In this document: one piece after another, positions 1 through 5,168 of the stretch
Layout: each line of letters opens with the position of its first letter
Numbering within the stretch: the first letter of the stretch is position 1
Origin: Lachnospiraceae bacterium
GTDB lineage: Bacteria; Bacillota; Clostridia; Lachnospirales; Lachnospiraceae
DNA length: 9,890 nucleotides
NCBI GenBank assembly: GCA_014804185.1
Contig: JAAVAG010000177.1
Coordinates: 1 to 9,890 of the forward strand
Reading direction: 5' to 3'
Translations under genes and position numbers: made by a program
Notes under the pieces: generated by a model
What the model saw: the letters and a program-made list of their open reading frames with translations, nothing else
Database searches by the model: none
What the model was told of the DNA's origin: nothing

Positions 1-73
1 CCTGCTTCGCAAGTCAAGCCCTGCTTCGCAAGTCAAGCCCTGCTTCGCAAGTCAAGCCCTGCTTCGCAGGGCT
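1..73. repeat. 19-bp tandem repeat ending in a triloop hairpin
   Basis: The unit CCCTGCTTCGCAAGTCAAG occurs at 1-18 (lacking its first base), 19-37 and 38-56, and a fourth copy is cut short after 12 bases (57-68). Copies are identical. The array runs off the left edge, so its full length is unknown. Every unit carries TGCTTCGCA, which reads TGCGAAGCA on the minus strand and contains GCGAAGC, known from DNA biophysics as an unusually stable mini-hairpin. In the last copy the stem grows to 8 bp (55-62 with 66-73, loop 63-65). There is no T-tract after it on either strand, so it is not a standard terminator. Identity across copies suggests recent amplification. Its role is unknown. Confidence 0.9.
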
Positions 74-89
74 AAGGATTTGAACCTTA
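66..89 (-). other. tRNA 3'-tail-like sequence (possible attachment-site remnant)
   Basis: On the minus strand 89-73 forms a T-arm: a perfect 5-bp stem TAAGG/CCTTA around the loop TTCAAAT, which fits the TTCRANY T-loop consensus. It is followed directly by seven bases, GCCCTGC, as an acceptor strand would be. No matching 5' acceptor strand, D-arm or anticodon arm is visible upstream, so this is not a whole tRNA. Bases 67-88 match 2547-2570 (3' end of the tRNA-Gln gene) in the same orientation, with one substitution and a 2-base gap. Fragments of this kind are left by elements that integrate at tRNA 3' ends. T-arms are similar among tRNAs, so the parent tRNA is not certain. Confidence 0.45.
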
Positions 90-117
90 ATTCTTCCCTT
101 GCTGTAGTCAACTCATC

Positions 118-408
118 CTACACACTCATGATACAATTCTCCCTATAATAGGGTATCAGGGAATCATGAGTAATGAAGCTTAATTTTTCGTATTTTGCCT
201 GTGCCAGCAATATTCTGTCAAACGGATCATTATGTATTGGCATCTGTTCTGGTCTGATCTTATGCTTAATCGCAATTTCCCATACAGAAGCAATACTGTA
301 ATATACTTCATTTTTTCCTGACTCGAGCATATGAATCACGTCTTCGGAAAGCTTTGTTGTGTCTGTCAGCGCCCACAATGCGATATGGGTATCTAATAAT
401 ATTCTCAT
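118..408 (-). CDS. PIN-domain (VapC-like) toxin with an internal deletion
   Basis: The 96-residue product resembles PIN-domain ribonuclease toxins of the Sll0205-like group, which cleave RNA with a cluster of acidic residues and Mg2+. Visible landmarks are LLDTH (D6), SVWEIAIK (E44), NDPFDR (D61, D64) and ITHDS (D82). Family members are usually about 125-130 residues. Here MPI (56-58) runs straight into HNDPFDR, so about 30 residues of the central helical region seem to be missing in frame, near nucleotide 235. All four acidic landmarks remain, but the fold is probably damaged, so it may be inactive or only bind the antitoxin. Its ATG overlaps the antitoxin TGA (ATGA), indicating translational coupling. 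The family call is firm; activity is doubtful. Confidence 0.85.
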   Translation of the reverse strand: MRILLDTHIALWALTDTTKLSEDVIHMLESGKNEVYYSIASVWEIAIKHKIRPEQMPIHNDPFDRILLAQAKYEKLSFITHDSLIPYYRENCIMSV

Positions 409-677
409 AATTCTTTTACCCCAAACATTTCCGCTATTTCATCATTGCATTCATCTATATCGTCCGGAATAAAATATTTTCCATTGGCTATTCCTAACGT
501 TCTCTTTTCCTCCAATACTGTTAAATGCATCGTAAAGGGCATAGCCTTTTCTCTGACACTCTGTTTTGCAAATATCCTTATAGCTTCCGCAAAAGATGTT
601 CCCATCTGCTCATATAATTTCTCCGCCTGCTCCTTTAGATCAGAATCCATCTTTATTTCTAAAATCGCTTCTTTCAT
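405..677 (-). CDS. RelB/DinJ-family antitoxin
   Basis: The 90-residue product looks like a RelB/DinJ ribbon-helix-helix antitoxin. Such proteins bind and neutralise the partner toxin and repress their own operon. The N-terminal strand (KEAILEIKMD, 2-11) and two helices (13-25 and 28-42) match the DNA-binding part, and the segment SVREKAMPF (40-48) corresponds to the family's typical ...REGGIPF region. The C-terminal 40 residues should wrap the toxin. An in-frame ATG exists 15 bases upstream (692), but GGAGG at 686-690 lies 8 bases before the ATG at 677, so 677 is the better start. The partner at 118-408 is a PIN toxin rather than the RelE/YafQ type usually paired with DinJ. Confidence 0.85.
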   Translation of the reverse strand: MKEAILEIKMDSDLKEQAEKLYEQMGTSFAEAIRIFAKQSVREKAMPFTMHLTVLEEKRTLGIANGKYFIPDDIDECNDEIAEMFGVKEL

Positions 678-793
678 CGCAATATCCTCCATCTTCGCCT
701 AAACCGCAAATATGTCCCTGATTCTTTCTTTATTTTGGGTTTCCTCAAAAACAGTCCACATACTGCGCACTGTGCGGAATGTTTCAGCTCCAC
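674..793 (-). CDS. possible 39-residue basic leader peptide with CxxC
   Basis: A GTG-initiated reading frame runs through the gap between the Rpn pseudogene and the antitoxin. It is rich in Lys and Arg and holds a CAVC motif near residues 9-12. An AGAGG at 803-807 sits about 9 bases upstream of the GTG. Its TGA overlaps the antitoxin ATG as ATGA, the same junction as between antitoxin and toxin. I do not recognise the product. The frame could be chance, or part of a repeated non-coding element that happens to be open. Confidence 0.25.
   Translation of the reverse strand: MELKHSAQCAVCGLFLRKPKIKKESGTYLRFRRRWRILR
766..776. promoter_or_regulatory. 11-bp perfect palindrome upstream of the antitoxin gene
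   Basis: CGCAC-T-GTGCG is an exact dyad about 90 bases upstream of the antitoxin start. Ribbon-helix-helix antitoxins bind short dyads before their own operons, so it could be an operator. There is no convincing -35/-10 pair beside it, so the assignment is speculative. Confidence 0.2.
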
Positions 794-806
794 TATGTCA
801 ATCCTC

Positions 807-1660
807 TTATAAACGACTGGCATATTTTGTCCTGTCAGCCTCAGAAACCTTCAGCGCATCCATGGCCTGCTCAGCAGACAGTTTCATTGTTTCCATCAAG
901 TTCTTAATGTTTTGCAATAATGTATTTTCTGCTGTTCTCTGAGCGACTTCGTTCCTCATATCCTCCATAACCTTACACATTTCTTCCATCCCTTCCGGAT
1001 TTTCTTTTAAATACCTTGTACGTTCTGCGATCAAGTCAAAATTCATGTCATCAGCTTTTGTACACCCAAAATCATGCATCGGCTTTCCCAAGTCAGAGTC
1101 CCCACGATACTCGCCATTCACATAAGGGATATGTTTCCCCGTCCGCAAACGGCTTGCCTGTTGCCAGATTCATCCTCTCAATCGGATAAATCGGTTCACC
1201 CTTTCCATAAAAATCTTTTTCTGTGATAAATATGGTGTAAGTATCAGGCAGTTCAGTGAATTCCTGACCGGCATCTAAATTTTCGATATCCATTACACTG
1301 GAATGATAACGCGCTCTATGTGGGTCAGTTCCCTTGTCCGCTCTCTGAATTTCCAAATCATATTTTTGTCCGGTTAAGTCTGTTCCATACGCATCCAGAC
1401 AAATTGACCTTGCGCCTGCCAGTCTTTTCATATCTTCCTGTGTCCGACAATCGGTAATGACCAAATCCAATTTGCCCGTAATGATACGCAACACTAACTC
1501 AGCTAATGGAATATTACCCTTAAAAAGGCAGCGCATAAAATCATCATCTATTGGCCGGAATCCCCGCAGACGCTGTAAATCTTCCTGTCTTTCCTCTCTT
1601 TTATCTGCTCTAAAGTCTCCAGGATAAACTCTCCTTATATTTCTTCATCTGTCCATTCAT
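807..1660 (-). pseudogene. Rpn/PD-(D/E)XK nuclease family putative transposase, frameshifted
   Basis: This encodes a broken member of the Rpn-like (TIGR01784/PDDEXK_2) family, often annotated as putative transposase and linked to DNA cleavage and recombination. The likely start is ATG at 1660, with GGAGG (1670-1674) nine bases upstream, reading MNGQMKKYKESLS. Two frame changes seem to follow, near 1618-1625 and near 1590-1604, joining segments that read ETLEQIKERK and then RPIDDDFMRCLFKGNIP. The central frame carries the nuclease core SICLDAYGTD and YDLEIQ. A third shift near 1131-1140 (one extra base in a G/A run) moves from FADGE into HIPYVNGEYRGDSDLGK. The last frame ends at 807 with ...KYASRL. 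The third shift is clear from the overlapping open frames; the first two rest on my recollection of family N-termini. Confidence 0.75.
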
Positions 1661-1726
1661 AATCATACACCTCCATCAACTCCTGTGCGGGCTTTTCGTC
1701 AATGAAACTTTTTCTTCTTTATACTA

Positions 1727-1954
1727 TCAGAGCCTGATTGCATCACCCGTAAATGGGTGTGCCTTTTCAAATTGAGAGGCTTCTTTACTAATGTCTGCTG
1801 GCGTTTTTACATCAAAATAATCCCTTTGCCATTTTGTATAATCAAATTTCTCGCGAATAATAACAGAGATAAAGCGTTCTGCTTCTACAATTCCCATCTG
1901 CTCCACCAGGCACTTCATCCCCCTGCTCATTATTTCGGCTGTGCTTTCCATCAT
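1727..1954 (-). CDS. small conserved protein, candidate antitoxin of a PIN toxin pair
   Basis: The 75-residue product has the pattern STAEIMSRGMKCL...GIVEAERFISVIIREKFDYTKWQR, then an acidic/aromatic stretch and HPFTG near the end. I recognise this as a recurring small protein of unknown function, not as a named family. It has no membrane segment or Cys motif. Start 1954 is chosen because GGAGG (1964-1968) lies 9 bases upstream; an ATG directly after it (1951) is equally possible, and the open frame back to 1981 lacks such a site. It begins 4 bases after the stop of a wrecked PIN-domain gene, the spacing expected for a toxin-antitoxin pair. An antitoxin role is inferred from that position and from its size. 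It appears intact while its partner is destroyed. Confidence 0.65.
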   Translation of the reverse strand: MMESTAEIMSRGMKCLVEQMGIVEAERFISVIIREKFDYTKWQRDYFDVKTPADISKEASQFEKAHPFTGDAIRL

Positions 1955-1958
1955 AGAA

Positions 1959-2211
1959 TCAGTCCTCCGTTTCCATAACAAATTTCATCGGCGTAACCAT
2001 TTTTATTTCATTGCTTTTATATTTCAGCAGCCTTCTTTTCAATAATTGTCTGTCGCTCCATGCCTACATATGCATAGGTATTCGTATTAAGCTTCCCTTC
2101 TCTTATTAAAGTCTGGATATGCAGCTTGGCCTAAGTTTCCATAGAGATTTTTAACTGACTCTGGTCATCATATGGTCTATTATAACAGCACATATCAAGA
2201 TATATTCTCAC
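1959..2211 (-). pseudogene. degenerate PIN-domain protein gene
   Basis: A GTG at 2211 with GAGGTG (2218-2223) six bases upstream opens (M)RIYLDMCCYNRPYDDQ, the N-terminus of a recognisable PIN-domain family with the first catalytic Asp in YLD. The frame is stopped by TAG at 2131-2133, where family members have a codon such as CAG (Gln), and continues as AKLHIQTLIREGKLN. It then jumps to TNTYAYVGMERQTIIEKKAAEI, skipping several dozen residues of the normal core. A further frame change is needed to read the C-terminal tail SNEIKMVTPMKFVMETED, which stops at 1959. About half of the protein and probably the remaining acidic active-site residues are gone. This is a clear relic; the exact number of lesions is inferred. 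Confidence 0.7.
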
Positions 2212-2229
2212 TGCCTTCACCTCATTCAT

Positions 2230-2355
2230 AAAATACCTTCTTCTTAAGCAGATCTGCCCAATTAATATACCAACCCTGTTCCGAAATTATATTTTTTCAA
2301 AAAGCCTGCATGTTTAATATGTATGACTTCTGTTTCTGCTACAGCTTCTTATTAA
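2230..2355. other. AT-rich leader, no gene seen
   Basis: This stretch lies between the promoter-like site at 2356-2384 and the PIN relic. On the minus strand one frame is open for about 27 codons (around 2250-2330) but has no ATG, GTG or TTG start with a ribosome binding site. It may be an untranslated leader or the eroded end of another gene. The bases between 2431 and 2504 likewise show no gene or clear structure. Confidence 0.4.
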
Positions 2356-2384
2356 ATTATAATCTAAAATCCCCTAAAATACAA
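2356..2384 (-). promoter_or_regulatory. sigma-70-type promoter for the antitoxin-like/PIN-relic module
   Basis: On the minus strand TTGTAT (2384-2379) is separated by 17 bp from a perfect TATAAT (2361-2356). The -35 box matches only three of six positions. It would start transcription near 2349, about 140 bases before the PIN relic, and could still drive the small gene at 1727-1954. Confidence 0.4.
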
Positions 2385-2391
2385 CGGAAAT

Positions 2392-2427
2392 AGGAATTGC
2401 CCATCATACATCTTACGGACAATTCCT
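2392..2427. repeat. 8-bp inverted repeat just upstream of a promoter
   Basis: AGGAATTG (2392-2399) is matched by CAATTCCT (2420-2427) around a 20-base spacer. It ends about 8 bases upstream of the -35 box at 2384 for minus-strand transcription, where an operator could lie. There is no T-tract, so it is not a terminator. Confidence 0.4.
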
Positions 2428-2504
2428 TATCGAATTATATCAGAGGTTTTCATCCCCCAGCATCATTTACAATCCTAAATCCCCCAAGCCCTTGATTTTA
2501 CCGC

Positions 2505-2537
2505 AAAAAAAAGCCCCGGTGAATCTCTCCACCGGGG
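2505..2537 (-). terminator. intrinsic terminator of tRNA-Gln
   Basis: CCCCGGTG (2514-2521) and CACCGGGG (2530-2537) form an 8-bp GC-rich stem with an 8-base loop. Eight A on the plus strand (2505-2512) give a U-run after the stem for minus-strand transcription. It starts 10 bases past the tRNA-Gln 3' end. Confidence 0.92.
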
Positions 2538-2546
2538 TTAGTTGAA

Positions 2547-2618
2547 CAGGGCTACAAGGATTCGAACCTTGAAATGACGGAGTCAGAGTCCGTTGCCTTA
2601 CCGTTTGGCGATAGCCCT
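2547..2618 (-). tRNA. tRNA-Gln (anticodon CUG)
   Basis: The 72-base gene folds as a cloverleaf. The acceptor AGGGCTA pairs with TAGCCCT and is followed by discriminator G. The anticodon stem ACGGA/TCCGT closes the loop CT-CTG-AC, and the T-arm is CAAGG-TTCGAAT-CCTTG. CCA is not encoded. It has its own promoter (2639-2667) and terminator. Its 3' end is the sequence echoed at 67-88. Confidence 0.95.
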
Positions 2619-2638
2619 ATGTCCTGACTACGTGGACC

Positions 2639-2667
2639 ATTATACACGAAGTATTTCCAATTTGCAA
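2639..2667 (-). promoter_or_regulatory. promoter of tRNA-Gln
   Basis: On the minus strand TTGCAA (2667-2662), a 17-bp spacer and a perfect TATAAT (2644-2639). Transcription would start near 2632, about 14 bases before the tRNA. Because a terminator closes the tRNA-Ser unit upstream, this promoter is needed for tRNA-Gln. Confidence 0.75.
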
Positions 2668-2726
2668 GAGAAAATTCAAATTTTTTTCGTCGCTGAAGAA
2701 CTGCCAAAGAGCCTGCCAAAAGCACC

Positions 2727-2757
2727 ATAAAAACAGAAGCATCCGCAGATGCTTCTG
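2727..2757 (-). terminator. intrinsic terminator of tRNA-Ser
   Basis: CAGAAGCATC (2734-2743) and GATGCTTCTG (2748-2757) form a perfect 10-bp stem with a 4-base loop. On the minus strand it is followed by TTTTTAT. It lies 25 bases after the tRNA-Ser 3' end. Confidence 0.85.
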
Positions 2758-2782
2758 ATCTTTCTGACATTGGTGCTAAGAA

Positions 2783-2870
2783 CGGAGAAAGAGGGATTTG
2801 AACCCTCGCGCCGCGTGAGCGACCTACACCCTTAGCAGGGGCGCCTCTTCGGCCTCTTGAGTATTTCTCC
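2783..2870 (-). tRNA. tRNA-Ser (anticodon GCU)
   Basis: The 88-base gene has the long variable arm typical of serine tRNAs. The acceptor GGAGAAA pairs with TTTCTCC, with discriminator G at 2783. The anticodon arm contains CCCCTGCTAAGGG with anticodon GCT, and the T-arm is GAGGG-TTCAAAT-CCCTC. CCA is not encoded. The transcript comes from the strong promoter at 2933-2961. Confidence 0.95.
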
Positions 2871-2932
2871 ATGGCTGAAATGCACCTCTGTCAATATAAT
2901 GTTTGCTGCGCCTCATCCGCGACGCAAGAATC

Positions 2933-2961
2933 ATTATACAGTTAAATAGTATATTTGTCAA
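2933..2961 (-). promoter_or_regulatory. perfect-consensus sigma-70 promoter of tRNA-Ser
   Basis: On the minus strand TTGACA (2961-2956), exactly 17 bp, then TATAAT (2938-2933). Both hexamers are perfect. The -35 box overlaps the last codons of plsC (AAT TGA CA), so the promoter begins inside the upstream gene's stop. Expected start is near 2926, leaving a leader of about 55 bases to be removed by RNase P. Confidence 0.85.
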
Positions 2962-3674
2962 TTGCTTTTTTCATACTCTTCTATCGTCTTTTCAATCCGC
3001 ATTTTCACCTCGGCGGCAATCTCCTGCGTCTTCATTCCCTTATACTCCTCATAGTACATGGGCGGAAGATAGATCAGTTTTACCGTTACCGGTCTGATGG
3101 ACTTCTCATCAAAAGGTTTAAACGAGTCAATCAGAGCGCACGGCACGATAGGGCATCTGGCTCTGACCGCCGCTTTAAAACTCCCCCCTTTAAAGTCCAA
3201 AAGCCGGTTTCCCATCTTGCTTCTCGTCCCCTCCGCAAAGATCAGAAAATTTTTCCCGTCCTTTACCCCGTCCGTCATGGCGTTTATCACCTGCATGGAC
3301 TGGCGGATGTCCTCCCTGTCGATAGCCAGCGAACCCAGCGCGTCTCCCACCTGCTTGAGCAGAATAATATTTCGGGCCTCTTTTTTAGTCACAAAAGCAA
3401 ACGGCACGGGACATGACTCCAGAAACACCAGTACGTCAAACATCCCCTGATGATTCGGATAAAAAATATATCCGTTCTCCCCGGGAAGATTCTCCAGGCC
3501 GTAAGACTCAACCTTTACTCTTCCGGCACGATTTGCCGCTTTCGTCACTTTCTTTATATAGGCATAGCGCTCTTCAAGAGACGCCCTCTCGTTCCTGCTC
3601 AGTCTCCATATGCGAAACAGATACCAGGGAGCGATATAAAACAGTCTCAAAACCATCAGCACAATACGTCGCAT
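2958..3674 (-). CDS. plsC: 1-acyl-sn-glycerol-3-phosphate acyltransferase (PlsC family)
   Basis: The 238-residue product is a typical PlsC/LPLAT enzyme, which transfers an acyl chain to the sn-2 position of lysophosphatidate to give phosphatidate, at the inner face of the membrane. A hydrophobic N-terminal segment (about 4-21) anchors it. The four family motifs are visible: NHQGMFD (74-80, the HX4D catalytic box), GSLAIDRE (114-121), FAEGTRS (146-152) and IVPCAL (176-181). Length is normal. The ATG is 3 bases after the stop of the fumarase beta gene, so the two are probably co-transcribed. The tRNA-Ser promoter starts within its stop codon. The exact acyl-acceptor specificity cannot be read from sequence. 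Confidence 0.93.
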   Translation of the reverse strand: MRRIVLMVLRLFYIAPWYLFRIWRLSRNERASLEERYAYIKKVTKAANRAGRVKVESYGLENLPGENGYIFYPNHQGMFDVLVFLESCPVPFAFVTKKEARNIILLKQVGDALGSLAIDREDIRQSMQVINAMTDGVKDGKNFLIFAEGTRSKMGNRLLDFKGGSFKAAVRARCPIVPCALIDSFKPFDEKSIRPVTVKLIYLPPMYYEEYKGMKTQEIAAEVKMRIEKTIEEYEKSN

Positions 3675-3677
3675 GAT

Positions 3678-4235
3678 TCAATCCGCTTCCTTTTTATATT
3701 CTTTGATTGCAGTCTCATACAGATTTCCGCCTGCCGAATCCGCCACAACAATAACGGGAAAGTCCTTTATTTCCAGACGCCGGATTGCCTCCGTCCCCAG
3801 ATCATCGTATGCGATGACCTCCGACGACAGGATCGAACGTGAAAGAAGCGCGCCCGCTCCTCCCACGGCCGCGAAATAAACCGCCCCGTTCCTTACAATA
3901 GCATCCATGACCTCCTGAGAACGCTTCCCTTTTCCAATCATACCCGCCAGTCCCATATCCAACAGGGCAGGGGTATATCTGTCCATCCTGCCGGATGTGG
4001 TCGGCCCTGCGGAACCTATCGGTTTTCCCTCTCTCGCCGGGGAGGGTCCCATATAATAGATTACATTGTTCTTCACTTCCGCCGGAAGCGGCTTTCCCTC
4101 CTCCAGTGCCTCATACATTCTCTTATGGGCGGCATCTCTGGCCGTGTAGACCGTTCCCGTCAAATACACATAGTCTCCCGCCCTCAGTTCCAGCCTTTCC
4201 TCTTCGCGCATCGGCACTTTCATATGTCTGTCCAT
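3678..4235 (-). CDS. class I fumarate hydratase, beta subunit
   Basis: The 185-residue product matches the C-terminal (beta) half of iron-sulfur class I fumarases and L-tartrate dehydratases, which interconvert fumarate and malate in the cytoplasm. The signature KNNVIYYMGPSPAREG leads into GSAGPTTSGRMD (75-86), followed by GMIGKGK (98-104), which with the GPTTSGR loop forms substrate-binding elements. The end VIVVADSAGGNLY (161-173) is also typical. The alpha subunit gene lies directly upstream, as in two-gene fumarases of anaerobes. ATG at 4235 has GGGGAG seven bases upstream; a second ATG four codons later (4223) is possible. Tartrate dehydratase activity cannot be excluded, but fumarase is more likely in this setting. 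Confidence 0.9.
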   Translation of the reverse strand: MDRHMKVPMREEERLELRAGDYVYLTGTVYTARDAAHKRMYEALEEGKPLPAEVKNNVIYYMGPSPAREGKPIGSAGPTTSGRMDRYTPALLDMGLAGMIGKGKRSQEVMDAIVRNGAVYFAAVGGAGALLSRSILSSEVIAYDDLGTEAIRRLEIKDFPVIVVADSAGGNLYETAIKEYKKEAD

Positions 4236-4264
4236 CTCCGCACTCCCCGCTTTCCCTTGCCGCC

Positions 4265-4284
4265 TATCCGCCTGTCGGCGGATA
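4265..4284. repeat. perfect 8-bp hairpin between fumarase subunit genes
   Basis: TATCCGCC (4265-4272) and GGCGGATA (4277-4284) flank a TGTC loop in the 66-base gap between the alpha and beta genes. There is no T-tract on the minus strand, so full termination is unlikely. It could set the alpha:beta ratio by mRNA processing or stability. Confidence 0.6.
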
Positions 4285-4301
4285 AGGAGACTTTCCCTTT
4301 T

Positions 4302-5144
4302 CTATATATTTCTCACAGCATGCCTGTTGACATGGCAGCAAATATTAACGGCTACCGGAAGTCCCGCTATATGTGTGGGATAGGTATCGATATTGACCGC
4401 CAGTGCCGTCATCGTTCCGCCCAGTCCTCCTGGTCCGATTCCGGACGCGTTGATCCTGCGCAGCAGTTCCTCCTCCATCTCTCTTGCCCACTTTACCGGC
4501 GCGGCTTTCCCCACCGGCCTTGTCAGCGCTTTCTTCGCCATCAGGGCGCACTTCTCAAAGGTGCCTCCCACACCCACACCCACCACCATGGGCGGACAGG
4601 CATTGGGACCGGCCTCTCTCACCGCGCGCAAGACGGCATTTTTTATACCCTCTGCCCCGTCTGCCGGTTTCAGCATAAAAACTCTGCTCATGTTTTCGCT
4701 TCCGAAGCCTTTCGGTGCGACTGTGATCCTGACTCTCTCTCCCGGCACAATTTCATAATGCACAACCGCAGGCGTATTATCTTTCGTATTTTCCCTGAGT
4801 ACCGGATCGTTTACCACAGACTTGCGCAGATATCCCTCCGCATAGCCCCGGCGTACACCCTCCTGAATGGCATCCTCCAGAGATCCGCCCTCAAAATGCA
4901 CATCCTGCCCTATTTCCATGAAAATCACCGCCATGCCCGTATCCTGGCATATAGGGATCATTTCTTCTCCCGCTATCCGGAGATTATCCTGTAACTGATG
5001 CAGTATTTTCTTCCCCAGAGGGGATTTCTCCTCCTCTGCCGCCCGTTCCATCCCCTCCCGCATATCAGGAGACAGAAAGTGGTTCGCCTCTATGCACATT
5101 TCTCTGATATTTTCAGTAATATCCGCTGTATCTATCGTTCTCAT
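4302..5144 (-). CDS. class I fumarate hydratase, alpha subunit
   Basis: The 280-residue product is the catalytic iron-sulfur half of a two-subunit class I fumarate hydratase (TtdA/FumA N-terminal type). The three expected [4Fe-4S] ligands appear as C66 in PICQDTG, C183 in NACPPMVVGVGVGG and C269 or C270 in VNICCH. Other family hallmarks are KGFGSENMS (145-153) and GPGGLGGTMTALAVN (237-251). Length is normal. The cluster loses one iron in air, which is usual for this oxygen-sensitive class and fits an anaerobe. The gene follows the HIT gene by 24 bases and precedes the beta subunit by 66 bases. The family also contains L(+)-tartrate dehydratases. Confidence 0.92.
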   Translation of the reverse strand: MRTIDTADITENIREMCIEANHFLSPDMREGMERAAEEEKSPLGKKILHQLQDNLRIAGEEMIPICQDTGMAVIFMEIGQDVHFEGGSLEDAIQEGVRRGYAEGYLRKSVVNDPVLRENTKDNTPAVVHYEIVPGERVRITVAPKGFGSENMSRVFMLKPADGAEGIKNAVLRAVREAGPNACPPMVVGVGVGGTFEKCALMAKKALTRPVGKAAPVKWAREMEEELLRRINASGIGPGGLGGTMTALAVNIDTYPTHIAGLPVAVNICCHVNRHAVRNI

Positions 5145-5168
5145 AACGCTTTCCCGGCCGCTTTCCGC

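Noticed and set aside
1..73. CRISPR array
   Set aside because: The 19-bp units are directly abutting with no spacers, so this is a tandem repeat, not CRISPR.
66..140. Complete tRNA gene on the minus strand at the left edge
   Set aside because: The T-arm and acceptor-like tail are present, but no 5' acceptor strand GCAGGGC, D-arm or anticodon arm is found upstream at the right distance.
1636..1722. Short open stretch ending in ELMEVYDYEWTDEEI just before the Rpn start
   Set aside because: About 22 codons after a stop with no clear start of its own except a late ATG; it could be a gene relic but I could not identify it.
1959..1981. N-terminal extension of the 75-residue gene to 1981
   Set aside because: The extension overlaps the C-terminal codons of the PIN relic, and the GGAGG at 1964-1968 points to the ATG at 1954.
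2552..2872. 106-codon minus-strand open frame
   Set aside because: It translates through both tRNA genes and their terminators, so it is not a protein gene.
2889..2894. Second TTGACA upstream of tRNA-Ser on the minus strand
   Set aside because: A -10 box at the proper distance would fall at the tRNA 5' end and none is present; the perfect promoter at 2933-2961 explains transcription.
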